64,000 nt of DNA from assembly GCA_002633025.1 (NCBI GenBank), contig NMRB01001807.1, positions 67,054 to 131,053 of the forward strand, read 5' to 3'. Source of the DNA: Notospermus geniculatus (lineage: Eukaryota > Nemertea > Pilidiophora > Heteronemertea > Lineidae). Every line of letters begins with the position of its first letter. Positions within the stretch are counted from its first letter, which is position 1. Shown here piece after piece: positions 54,131 to 64,000 of the stretch. The translations under genes were made by a program, and so were the position numbers. The notes under the pieces were generated by a model. That model had not been told where the DNA came from. It saw nothing but the letters and a program-made list of their open reading frames with translations, and did no database searches.

Positions 54131-57100
54131 CTACTTCCTCTTAGACACCACGGACACAGCCCCCGTTACGCCGGTCAGTTGGCGCGAGTTGAAGCCAACG
54201 ACAACCTCCTTCTTGCCTGGGAAGCGAGGAGTGAACTTAGCTTTTGCCGACACTGTCGCTCCAGAAGCAATCGATTTTCTGTAAAATGAGAAAAAGTATG
54301 GTTGTGATGGCATTGATGGTCGGATTTTCCTCGTCATGGCATGAATTTTTCTTTTCGCCTAAAGTTGTTCAGTTACTAACTAACTTTGTTCTCGCAGCGG
54401 CTGCTATGAAGGGCAGAGTATGACACCTTGGCCACGTATTAGGACTTTTCTCATTCAGCTAGGAATCTGTTTGACATGATTTGAAGTGGCATACTCACGG
54501 GGCCTCAACGTTGACTGCTCTCTTGTCGCCGGGTCCTTCAAAGCTGAACACGCCCTTGGTGATGGGGATTTCGAGTGGGTTGGTGAAAGATGCAGTCACT
54601 TCAAACTCCTCTCCAATGGTGACGGTCGACGGCGAAGCCTGAAAAGCATGTCAGACATTTCTTTGGTTGACTCGGGATGCACACTTGCTCAGGAACTTAA
54701 AGAGGCAGTGTATTCCTTCCCTTTCCTACACTACAGACACGCGTTAAGGGAGACCTCTATTGACAATGTTGTTAAACTCCCGCTTATCAACCTCGCCCCA
54801 TGTAGAGTAACACACTTTTAAGGGTATCTATGCATTGTACAGTATGTGCCCCTACCTTGACGTCAAGCGCCGGCTTGCTGAAAGGCGCCGGTGCCTGCCT
54901 CGTCATGACCTGCTTGGTCTCCTCGACACTTGCCGTCGCGAACACCATGATGGTTGCGTCTTGATCAACCTCGTTCATCCATTCACTTGCGGGAAGCTTC
55001 ATTTCACACTTATCGTCTGCAATTAATAACAACGTGTTTCTACGGTGGAAAGACATAGCTTGTTTCCAGTGGCAACAGATAGCCCGCACGTTGCTCATCC
55101 ATTGCTCGGATCAAACAACACGTTTGGTTCGCATTGCTGATAGACTGGTCTTACCAGACTATAACTGCTCAGTGGTCATTGCGGGCAAGACGCGTTGGTT
55201 TCACCTCTCACGGCGCAATGGCAATGAAAGCAACGGTTGCTGCCGTTGCCCACTGAGTAAAGCCCGTGTCACACTGTCCCGAAATTAGACACCCGATGGC
55301 CGCGCGAATATGGATTTCGCGTGAAGATGGCCCCGAAGTCAACGAAAGTTTCCAAAATTCGTATGGCCATCGGGTGTCAACTTCGGGACAGTGTGACACG
55401 GGCTTTAGCAATAAAATTGCCTCGTGTGTTTGCACCAGGCCACATTCCCTTACCGCCCTTAGCTTTTATGGTCAATTTCTTCGTTTCCTTCTTGACGGTG
55501 TCTCCTGTCACACCAGTGTAAGACGAGGCCACGGCTGCTAAGGTCAGGTTCACGGTCCTCTCCGCGTCGCTGGTGTTCTTCACGTTGACCTGGAATGAAT
55601 GTGGAAAGCGTATGATACTACGACCACGACGACACAGCCGAAGATCCGTCATTGCACCCGGCCTTGCATCTACTTCTTTTGATCACTCCACTCAAACGGA
55701 GGGGAACAACAACCCCCAACCAGAGTCAAAGATTACGGCCATTAGTACCTAGCATTTACCTTGGCGGTGATGTCGCCGTTTTTCCCAGCGTTGACTCCAA
55801 GTGTCATGCTGCAGTCTGCGTTGGTCGTATCGACCTTCACGAACTCCTTCCTGGAGCTGTACTTCATCGCCTTTGCCATAGCCTCCCGCTCTTCTTTTGA
55901 ACCTAAAAAGTACAAAATATTGAAGAGTCTCAATCATCCGTGGCAAAAAGACGCTCCTGTCCCTTCGGAGTGTGCATGTCCGAAGACGACGCGACCGGAG
56001 CTCATGGTTCGTGGTGCGGAAGACGCGTTGCCTTTCAACGGCGCAATCTTGGTCGGTTATGTGTAGATATCTAATTTTTATTAGAAAAATGCTCATACCT
56101 TCCGGGTGCTTGTAGTTGTGGGTGACGTCATTCCTTTCCTGCTGACCGACAGCCTTTGTGCTCATCTGCTTGCCGACGCTCTCCTTCTCGACCTGTACGG
56201 GAACCATGTCCCCGTCGGGTTGGATCAACCAGGTCACTCTGTCTCCATTCACCTCGCCGAAGACGAACCTGGAGTCGTAGCCCAGGTGGACGTCGCCTGC
56301 CTTGACGGCGGCAACTGGAGCCGGGCCGCATCTCATCAAACCTAATAAAGGCAAAGTAGCAAGTTTGTGTTAGAGGTAACGGATATCACTGACTGGTGAA
56401 GGGATTTCTCTCGTCCTCGCCGACATGGACCGGTCGGTCTGACAGGGATTTAAGTCCGGTTTCATTAGTGTTCAACGAGGGAATAGGGTATGGCTTTTGA
56501 GACCGCGACCATACGAACGCTGCATCAGTGAAGACCTTCTGAGGGAGACGGTATGTAGGCCTAAGGGATGGAGCTTACAGAATTTGTTTCGTTCAAACCA
56601 ACCCATTTGGGATATGGTCGTGTCCGACGGTAGAGACATGGTTACCTTCGCTCATTTCCTGGGGCGTGGAGTCGTGGGCTTGCCACCCATCGCAGCCGGC
56701 CGGGAGGTCAGGGCGCTTCAAGTAAGACTCATTCCACACATGGAAGTTCCTGCGAAAGAGAACGTTAAACGATTCAACTTCTACGCCCGCCCTTTCCCCA
56801 AAATGTATTGCTAGGGATGTACAGCGAAGTCTTCGAACACTCGCGATTTTGGCTTAAGACGGGGTTGCGTTCGCTTGCGGTTACCTTATAAGGACTTCCG
56901 ATTGCCATATAAGGCAGGCGATCGCAAGGGACCGCAACCCCGTCTCAAGCCCAAATCGCGACAGTGGATTCGCCGCTTCAGTCTTGCCAGTACAGGAAAC
57001 CAGCCTGCTGTGTTTCGGATATTATTACGACGATAAATGGTGCGGAGATAGGATCGTCACTCACCAAACGGAATCGTCCATCCAGGCAACTGGCGACAAT

Positions 57101-60100
57101 TTCCCCTCAATGTTGAACTCGTAATGCGTGTCGATGGTCATGCTGTTGTCTGTGTCATGCGCCGATGCGAAGTTGCTAACGCTTCGGGTGGGGATTCCTA
57201 TCGCACGGCAAACTTAAACAAGAAAGGAAAACTGTTACTATGGTTACACTCTTATTTTTCACCATCCCGAAGATGACCAGGCCGGGTTACCCCATCCTGG
57301 AACATCAGAGTCTATGCAAATGCTCTCCCTTGCACGTGTAGTGGGCGTTAGGGACCTGCGCTTCTCAAGTTGGGGGTACCGTGCTCAAACCGTCAAAGAC
57401 ATGCACGCAGGATAACTTTGGACGCTGATCCGGTGATTTCTTCAACAGCAAATTGATCCAAGAATCAGCTGGGAAACTCACGTGCTGTGAGAAGTCCAGA
57501 AAAGACCCAGCACTGGGCCCACTTGACGTCCGACTTCGTTCTCATGTATTCTTCCATGATGCTGCCCGACCCTTGCCACTCGTATGGAGGCGTACCGCCC
57601 CCATAGTTCCCGGACCAATTGCCGCTGAGGACGCCACCGTCGTAGTCGTTACTATTTGCCTGTAGGAGAAAGGAGTCAGCGAATTTTTTTCTCTCTCTCA
57701 AGGAATTGCTGTCAATCTCAGGTTAGAAAAGACTCTGTTTTGATACAACGTAGATCATTATCGGTACGTACCATTTGTGAAAGAGTCCTGCACACATAGA
57801 CCGGATTCCCCCTGGCCGTCTCGCTCAGTCCACTCTTCGTCAGGAGTAGCAACGATCCATCAAGGCATACGTCATCAAACTACATGCAAAAGAACCAAAG
57901 CTTGTTACCATGAGTGCATCTCTAGGCATCCCTGGAGGGTTATAGTTGAAATGCCAGAGCCGTCTCATTTTGCGGGTGATCGAGTTTTCGGGGATCTTTG
58001 TGGTATTTCGAGTGTTTGAAGGAGCATGGTTAATGTTGAAGGGCGATTTCTCAGTGAATCAAATTGCTAGTTTTTGATGTACATGTACAAGCTGATGATT
58101 CTCAACGTCTGGAACTGCATAAAGCGTGTATTTTGTATCATTCAGTAAAATTATCGTCTCAAGTCGAGAACGAAAGAATGGCAAATTCTGCGGCCGCTTT
58201 CGCGCCTCTTGGCGCCGTACTCCACCAGCACAACCACAAAGTACAGTACATGTACGTGCCATAAAGAGAAATTTGAGCCTCGTATTATACCTGTTTGAAA
58301 TTCCACATCATTGGGTCGTTTGCATTGACACTTCCTCGCCAAATCATACCCCTCTGTTCCAAGACGTATTCGTGTCGCTCCTCCTCTTTCGCCATGTAAA
58401 CGGTGTCCTCTAGAAATTATGAAAGGTGAACGTCATTCGGGTAATAAAATATGCCTACTGATCATCTGGTTCAGTAACAGGCAAGAACGGAATTATGGCA
58501 GAATGCATGAGATCTTAACGGCATCGCTCTGTGATTCTTTCGCCTTATAACCACGCCCAGGCGAAGAACAATGTGATTGGTAGATGGTACCTCGGGTGCA
58601 ACACCAGGCGATATCGCAAGCGATCTGGGGTGGCCGCATAGAAGCTCCGCTAGCGCTAGCGGAGCCCATCTTCCGACAGTGCTGTACATTTTTCCATGCA
58701 TTTTAACACCGATAGGCTGTCGAAGCACTAGCGGAGTTTCTATGCGGCTACCCCTGCTCGCCACCGAGCAAAATCGGCTGTAGACCGCCAGGTGTGCGCT
58801 GGAAGCGATGCGTGGAATCTTCTCGTCAGCGATGCTCGCCCGTTATCAAACAATACAAAAAGGATATCGCCTAGTTTGCGGCGGTTGGCGAGAAGTTCGG
58901 TGTATAGCCTAGTTTATACTTCGACGCAAGACCATCGGCGTCCGACGTGCGATCAAAATCTGGACGCCGACCTAATGAAGTACGCTTATAGCCTAGTTTA
59001 TACTTCGACGCACGCGTACATCGGCGTCCGACGCACGATCAAAATCTGTATGCCGACACCATTAGGTCGGCGTCCAGATTTTGATCGTGCGTCGGACGCC
59101 GATGGTCTTGCGTCGAAGTATAAACTAGGCTTATGGCGATTAGATCGCTTGCGATATCGCCTAGTGTGCTGCTACTCCCCTTGACTTTTTTCCGCGCGAT
59201 TTGGCTCTGTATGAGCAAGTCATCCGTGAGCACTTGTTTGAGTCATTGGTCTCAGCGTTACCCCAGTTACCCAGTGTTACCGTTACCCCAATTTGACGAC
59301 CTACCTTTACACCAGGCATTGAAGAGGACATAGATAGTGTCCTTGACCTTGAAGAGGAAACGGTGGGACTTATCGTCTGCTTTCTTCTCAAAGATCGTCT
59401 GCACGATGAGCGTCCATTTGTCCACAATGGCGTCGGCAGGGGTCATCAGTTGGTAGGTGACGTCTTTACCGTTCAGCTTCACTTGGCGGGCGCCCCATTT
59501 GGTCGTGTCAAGTTTGTCGGATCCAACGGTTACGTGGGCTTCCGTCCCCCGGCTGATAATGGGCTTCTCACCTGCCGACAGAAAAGATAGAAATTTTTAA
59601 AAAATGCTGCAGGGAAAGTGCAACAAAGTGGGTTCACGCTTTGGACAACAGACTGCTCCTGCAGTTGAGAGTCTGTACTACAGTATACATATGCAGGGCG
59701 TGGTTGAACTGGACACGGACAAGCCCTGATCGCCCAGTGGTTGTTACATCCTGTCACGCCCGCTCAGCAAGCGGCAGGTGCCCTAGTACCTTTGCAACGG
59801 CAAGTTAAGACGTCATCCAAGTGAGGAACATAAGTAGCTTGCGATGGCCTCGATGGCCTCTTCCACCTTTCAGGGCCAATAATGCTTTGGCTTCGGCCCT
59901 GATGGAATGATACAATCCTATTAACAACCACAGCTCATGGAACCCCAGTGACAAACCGGAAGTTCGACTGCTGTGCAAACATTGCAGCTTAGGAAACAAA
60001 AATTCTTGCCTGCTTGGAAGATGAACTTGACTTCGTCAGTTTTATCATTGAAATCCCTGTTGAAGGTGACAGTGATCTCGAAGGCTTGGCCTCTCCTCAG

Positions 60101-60722
60101 TACGAGGTTGTCCACCTCGTAGTCGTCCGTGTGGTGGGCCGTACGGTTGTCGACAAGGTGGAGATTGACACTCTCAGTCTTCAGGATTCCCTCTGAAAAA
60201 AGAAAATGCAGATCAGTTATACGTACGCGGTGCAATCCTTTCCTCTCCCGATCCATCTGACGACAGGCTGTGGTCGGACATTGGCGACTGATTTCTAGTT
60301 CTAAATCAAGCCAAGGAAGCCTGAGACCAGTCTCTGTTGGCAAACCGAGCAGATCCCTATCTGAATCATCCTGAGTGAGGTAATTAGTGGTTCTTGCAGG
60401 GGTGACGGTGACCTTGGGAGCAACTGCTAAGATTCAGAACCACTGATTATACCTCAGGATGTATCCGAGTTGGACCAGGAACTGGTCGCGGTAGGCAGTG
60501 CCAGATTTATTAGGGAGGGACACCAGGCCTCGGCCCCTCTGGAGGAAAATCTTTGAAGTTGACCAGGAAATTCGGGAAAGGTCTCCGCAATTGATCATGA
60601 ATTTTTAATCTGGAAGGAGCAAGTGGGCCCCTCTTTCTCTGGATCTGGCCGTCTGCTCGACTTGAGACCAAATAAATGTGTAATTCTGGCAAGCAATAAG
60701 AACATTTACCTGCGTGTGCCAT
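54131..60722 (-). CDS. Transglutaminase, complete
   Basis: Fourteen exons: 60722-60710, 60192-60010, 59571-59305, 58409-58291, 57879-57772, 57659-57482, 57212-57065, 56749-56646, 56341-56099, 55902-55760, 55589-55454, 55016-54856, 54638-54499, 54278-54131. All phases agree and give 696 aa (human TGM2 687). The N-terminal beta-sandwich includes [19 protein letters not shown]. The core carries the Cys-His-Asp triad: Cys280 in WAQCWVF, His342 in NFHVWNE and Asp365 in [36 protein letters not shown] and the Ca-site-like [20 protein letters not shown] with PEG/SKEERE follow. Two C-terminal beta-barrels come last. It should crosslink Gln to Lys in a Ca-dependent way. No signal peptide is seen. Intron 2 is GC-AG (CAG|GCAAGA). 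The tiny first exon (MAHA) is supported by phase and family layout but is the weakest part. Confidence 0.95.
54735..54815 (+). repeat. Dispersed repeat in a transglutaminase intron
   Basis: GAGACCTCTATTGACAATGT, then CAACCTCGCCCCATGTAGAG. Plus-strand counterpart of the minus-strand repeat at 39460-39540. Confidence 0.65.
55257..55408. repeat. Foldback in a transglutaminase intron
   Basis: The outer 26 bp (TAAAGCCCGTGTCACACTGT then CCCGAA) are perfectly inverted at the right end. The inner GACACCCGATGGCC also pairs with its inverse. Confidence 0.8.
56837..56966. repeat. Foldback in a transglutaminase intron
   Basis: TCGCGATTTTGGCTTAAGAC then GGGGTTGCG on the left pair with CGCAACCCCGTCTCAAGCCC then AAATCGCGA on the right, around a CCTTATAAGG-like centre. 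Confidence 0.7.
58606..59163. repeat. Nested foldback cluster in transglutaminase intron 3
   Basis: Outer ends AGGCGATATCGCAAGCGATC and its inverse (GATCGCTTGCGATATCGCCT) bound about 560 bp. Inside lie a first palindrome (58627-58755, CGCATAGAAGCTCCGCTAGC and its inverse) and three copies of a unit starting AGCCTAGTTTATACTTCGAC. Two copies are direct (about 58907 and 58990) and one is inverted (ending about 59132). Confidence 0.75.
59724..59925 (+). mobile_element. tRNA-derived SINE, family 2, in transglutaminase intron 2
   Basis: CATCCAAGTGAGGAACATAA and GGGCCAATAATGCTTTGGCT match the copy at 35928-36235. The tRNA-like head is degraded. Confidence 0.65.
60367..60463. repeat. Short foldback in transglutaminase intron 1
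   Basis: CATCCTGAGTGAGGTAATTA then GTGGTTCT on the left are mirrored by AGAACCACTGATTATACCTC then AGGATG on the right. Confidence 0.6.
60499..60651. mobile_element. hAT-like MITE, reverse copy, in transglutaminase intron 1
   Basis: The ends GCCAGATT and ATCTGGC are inverted. The core GGAAAATCTTTGAAGTTGAC then CAGGAAATTCGGG is the inverse of the core of the copy at 3487-3654. Confidence 0.5.
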
Positions 60723-61290
60723 TTCTGCGGGGCTCCGTCGTCTGTGTACCAATCAACCTAACCTCGATCGGAAACAATCCGTCCCTTCAAACTCTAGTTG
60801 ATCAATGACAGAATTAGATCTAGGCCTTTACTTAAATAGGCCTAGACCTTCTTTTTTGTCATCTTGTCGATCATTAGTGAAAACACTTATCCGAAAGATT
60901 ACCGTACGTGACTGGAATCATCAAGCTTGCTGGGTTCTCACGCCACATACCATTTTTTCCCGTTATAAATAGTTTGTAGGACTTGAAGGGCACACTTTGT
61001 AGCACACGAGGCAAATTCTTGCTCATCACCGTGCGACTGTTTTTAACGGCAAGGAGCGCAATGCTTCTTGCAAGCAACATGTCGCTCGGATCAAACGCCC
61101 CTCATTGTCTCTTTCCTACATGTATCAACGGCAACAGAATTGAAGAAGAAATCTAGTTCGACATATTTGTATTGCTAACAAATGCGTGTTGAACTGGTGC
61201 AACGTCACTCAAATACTTTTACTTACACCAAAATCGCAGTTGTAAGGTCAGACCTGGATTTGCCACTGGGATCTAGCTCCTCCAACATTA

Positions 61291-61418
61291 GGGAGTTTTC
61301 GCAATGCCCCCGAAACGCCGACGCGAACGTCTATCCTATTGTTCGGTGCTCTCTTCGTGGCATCGAACAATGGGTTTGGCGTTCGCGTTGGCGTTTCGGG
61401 GGCTTTGCGAAAACTCCC
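61291..61418. mobile_element. Family-C palindromic MITE, copy 1
   Basis: GGGAGTTTTCGCAATGCCCC at the left and GGGGGCTTTGCGAAAACTCC at the right, with TA on both flanks. Arms contain CGCGAACGTC and the inverse GGCGTTCGCG. It shares the GGGAGNTTT terminus with families A and B. Confidence 0.8.
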
Positions 61419-61630
61419 TAAATATCATCTCAAAAGCGTCAGTGTCAGGACTTCGATTCGAAGATACCAACAGCCTGCTGTGTGGTCAGCAATGCCGACA
61501 ATCACCAACAAGAGAAGATGGACCCCGGCAATGAAAGACCTCTCCGACTTCACAAACTGCGATTTTGTTGTATTCAACGCAGCTATATCACGCTGCAATT
61601 CATAATAGAGAGTTTTCGCAATTCACAAGA

Positions 61631-61753
61631 GAGAGTTTTCGCAAAGCCCCCGAAAAGCTGACGCGAACGTCTATTCTACTTCCGGTGCTTTCTTCGTGGC
61701 ATTGAACAATAGGATTGGCGTTCGCATGACGTTTCGGGGACTTTACGAAAACT
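61631..61753. mobile_element. Family-C palindromic MITE, copy 2
   Basis: GAGAGTTTTCGCAAAGCCCC at the left and GGGGACTTTACGAAAACTC at the right. More diverged than copy 1. A second partial left end (AGAGAGTTTTCGCAATTC) lies just upstream at about 61608. Confidence 0.7.
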
Positions 61754-61759
61754 CTAATG

Positions 61760-62410
61760 TCAAAACGAATTGAGTATACAGTAAACGACTCATGCAGCAA
61801 GTCACCTTAATACCCCATGGGACGGGACAATATCTTGACAGATGATTTTCTTGTCAGTTACCTACTTCAATGTTGATTGAAGGAATTCAGAAAATATCTA
61901 TCATCTTTTTAATTTTTTCTGAAGTGAGAGAAAATGTCATATCTTCACATCAAACGACAATTGAAAACGTCAAAAAGGTATGAACGATTGTTTCAAGTCG
62001 CCGAAAGGAGGGGCCGAGATATCTTAGACAAATAAGCCTGAACTTCAATATTGATTGGATATTTGATTATGTCATTGGAGGAATTCAGACAGGCGACAAG
62101 TTAAATTTCAAAACACTTGAATCGTCAAGTGCTGACCTTCATTCTAAGTACGTTAATAGCGCTAAAGCCCGCACCAAACAAGGCAATTTTTGGTTCGCTA
62201 TGGAGCCGCTTGGAGCGCTAGCTGCGGCCATATGGACCCCTATTTTCACACCAGTTTTCCAAGGCATTTGTATGACGTANGTCTACTCATTTTGAGTTTT
62301 CTCAGTTCTCCAGTCGATGGGACAGGGCATCAGCTGGAGAAAATTGGAAACAAACCGAGGGGAACCAAAATCTGCTCATATGAGGAGCTCGGTGGTGTGG
62401 CCTGTTACAA
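61760..62410. other. Unassigned interval
   Basis: No recognisable gene or repeat. The single N at 62280 interrupts a short frame. Confidence 0.5.
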
Positions 62411-62411
62411 C

Positions 62412-63512
62412 TAGTTTTCTTACTCTAACGGCTTTTCTTACTGGACGGGAAATCTTACTCATAGTAAGATCTGACGCACACCTTCCAACGGGTTTTCTTA
62501 CTCTCAACGGGATATCTTACTCATTTGTTAACGCGTTTTCTGACGCCGATTTAACCAGTTTTCTTACTCATGACCCAAACGCGTTTTCTTACCGTATTTA
62601 ACGGGTTTTCTTACTCTGCCAAAATATAATCTAAAGTAAAACTGAAAAAGCAGTTTATCTTATTGAACATCGTTGTCTTCATGGTGCTCAACGGAAGACT
62701 ACGCGATGTATGCAAGATTGCAAGATACGCGCTGCATGGCGTGATGTTGATTCATACTTTTTGTGAGGAGGCTAAGCTCCAAATATTTGCCGAATCGTTC
62801 ATTTGTTTTAAAAAAAATCACCATTTGCACCGTCGTAGACTGGGTCAAAACCTTCACTTTCGGACGGGAGCCCGACGAAGTCGCCCTCTTGTGGCCGCCA
62901 TCGTGGATTTTGAAATGGCGGCCATTTTGGACACATTTTCCTCAATAATATATCGAAATCCAAGGTAGATACAGTGGTGTGCAAAAATATTAGAACACTT
63001 GCCATGTACTGGAAAATGAATTCTTATTTCAATGAAACGACCCCAATGTAGCCATGAAACCATCGGCCAGTGCCGGTGGATCACATAATTTGGGAGTCCA
63101 CAACCAATACCCAAGTATCCACAACCATATTTATATTGCATATCAATATTTAACGAATCGGCGACATGTGACTAACTTTGTATGTCGTATTTCGTACTTC
63201 GTTCTCGTTTTTCGTAAGGGGACGAAATCTTACTCTTAAAGAACGACGAAAACGATGGCGAGTAAGATAAAAAGCTTTTTTTCGGTCTTACTTTTAATTA
63301 TTTTGGCAGAGTAAGACAACCCGTCAAATACGGTAAGAAAACGCGTTAAGGTCAGGATTAAGAAAACTGGTTAAATCGGCGTCAGAAAACGCGTTAACAA
63401 ATGAGTAAGATATTCCGTTGAGAGTAAGAAAACCCGTTGGAAGGTGTGCGTCAGATCTTACTCTGAGTAAGATTTCCCGTCGAGTAAGAAAAGCCGTTGA
63501 GTAAGAAAACTA
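62412..63512. mobile_element. Large foldback element with motif-repeat arms
   Basis: Arms of about 215 bp (62412-62628 and about 63297-63512) are inverse copies at high identity. Weaker pairing reaches about 62662 and 63262. Each arm is made of about nine degenerate copies of an ACGSGTTTTCTTACTC motif at 20-30 bp spacing. The 570-bp centre has no transposase, but carries a GGCCGCCATCGTGGATTTTG palindrome and a Tc1-like end. Confidence 0.8.
62972..63040 (+). mobile_element. Tc1/mariner-like terminal fragment
   Basis: CAGTGGTGTGCAAAAATATT, then AGAACACTTG, directly after TA. This is the usual start of Tc1-type terminal repeats. No matching right end is visible nearby, so it is likely a truncated insertion. 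Confidence 0.5.
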
Positions 63513-63600
63513 TCGTCCTGGGTAACCCTAAAGTTTACCCAGGACCAACCTGGGTAACCCTAAAAGTTACCCAGGACGATCCTGGGTAAACTTTTGTGTA
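63512..63600. repeat. CCTGGGTAA palindrome cluster
   Basis: ATCGTCCTGGGTAACCCTAA at the left is mirrored by the sequence ending GTTACCCAGGACGAT. CTAAAGTTTACCCAGG inside equals the terminal repeat of the neighbouring element, suggesting stacked relics of one family. Confidence 0.6.
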
Positions 63601-63998
63601 CTAAAGTTTACCCAGTTTGAAATTCGCGCACTTTTTTCACCAGCGATCGAGGATCTTGAAAACGGCACTTAGTCATATATTAGTGAACGAAATCCATCAA
63701 ATCGGCAAAAATGGCAGCTGATAACGTCATTCGTGTTGCTGCGGAGGATTTGCAGATGTATTTGAATTCGATCGCATCTTATAGGGACGGTCAGTTCAGA
63801 TCTAAATGTCGAGAAATCAAAAGAAACTGGTTAAGGTCGTGCAAGGAAAATACGAACTGCTTGAAGGGATAAACGTCACCCCAAACTACAGTGGCTAGTT
63901 GGGGATGAACTTATATGCACTGGCGCAGGAAATCGCCAGCGGCGCAGTGGAGGCATGGGCATCTGTATCGCGCGAATTTCAAACTGGGTAAACTTTAG
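63601..63998. mobile_element. TA-target element with perfect 29-bp terminal inverted repeats
   Basis: 63601-63629 (CTAAAGTTTACCCAGTTTGA, then AATTCGCGC) is perfectly inverted at 63970-63998, with TA on each flank (63599-63600 and 63999-64000). The interior has a 53-codon frame at 63711-63872 that opens with ATG (MAADNVIRVAAEDLQMYLNS). It is rich in Arg and Lys toward its end and matches no recognised domain. The element ends at the window edge. Confidence 0.8.
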
Positions 63999-64000
63999 TA

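Noticed and set aside
55749-56354. 201-codon minus-strand frame as one exon
   Set aside because: It reads through a transglutaminase intron. Splice sites at 56099 and 55902 restore the family sequence in the correct frames.
62412-63512. CRISPR-like array because of the repeated motif
   Set aside because: The motifs are degenerate, irregularly spaced and mirrored in two arms, in a eukaryotic genome; this is a foldback element.

Overview
This is eukaryotic, almost certainly metazoan, genomic DNA. Genes are split by short GT-AG introns (about 100-1000 bp), intergenic DNA is full of palindromic MITEs and tRNA-derived SINEs, and the protein set (large Maf, WWOX, TRAF7-like, CDYL, ECI2, transglutaminase) is animal. 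CDYL next to ECI2, the compact introns and the many foldback elements suggest an invertebrate deuterostome such as an echinoderm or amphioxus; the sequence alone does not settle which. There is one 483-base gap (28197-28679) and several single N joins.

Layout: 73-818 (+) holds the last two coding exons of a Shisa/CYYR1-like single-pass membrane protein. 7760-8973 (-) is a two-exon LicD/fukutin-like type II membrane protein. 9.2-17 kb is a graveyard of foldback MITEs with a duplicated block. 17.5-19.2 kb (+) is a two-exon divergent large-Maf bZIP gene with a CRE/TATA-type promoter. 19.3-29.3 kb is gene-poor. 29321-32842 (-) is a complete eight-exon WWOX. 33179-38092 (+) is a complete eleven-exon TRAF7-like RING/WD40 gene, head-to-head with WWOX. 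38.1-43.8 kb is gene-free and includes a 0.95-kb palindrome. 43841-49529 (-) is a complete seven-exon CDYL. 49567-53285 (+) is a complete ten-exon ECI2, head-to-head with CDYL across only 37 bp. 54131-60722 (-) is a complete fourteen-exon transglutaminase, tail-to-tail with ECI2. 60.7-64 kb is nested transposon sequence.

Exon models were built by hand from splice consensus, reading phase and remembered family alignments; every junction in the six complete genes keeps phase. There is no operon logic. Two gene pairs (WWOX/TRAF7-like and CDYL/ECI2) probably share bidirectional promoters. The most striking locus is CDYL-ECI2: the two starts are 37 bp apart around a perfect GTCACGTGAC palindrome, the crotonase halves share four intron positions and phases, and this CDYL keeps the glutamate used by ECI-type isomerases. 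That is a readable trace of CDYL arising from an ECI2-like neighbour.

The mobile fraction includes three MITE families with related GGGAG termini and TA target duplications, a CCTGG-targeting foldback group, hAT-like CAGGG elements, two SINE groups with a shared core, and a large foldback whose arms are built from a repeated TTTTCTTACTC motif.
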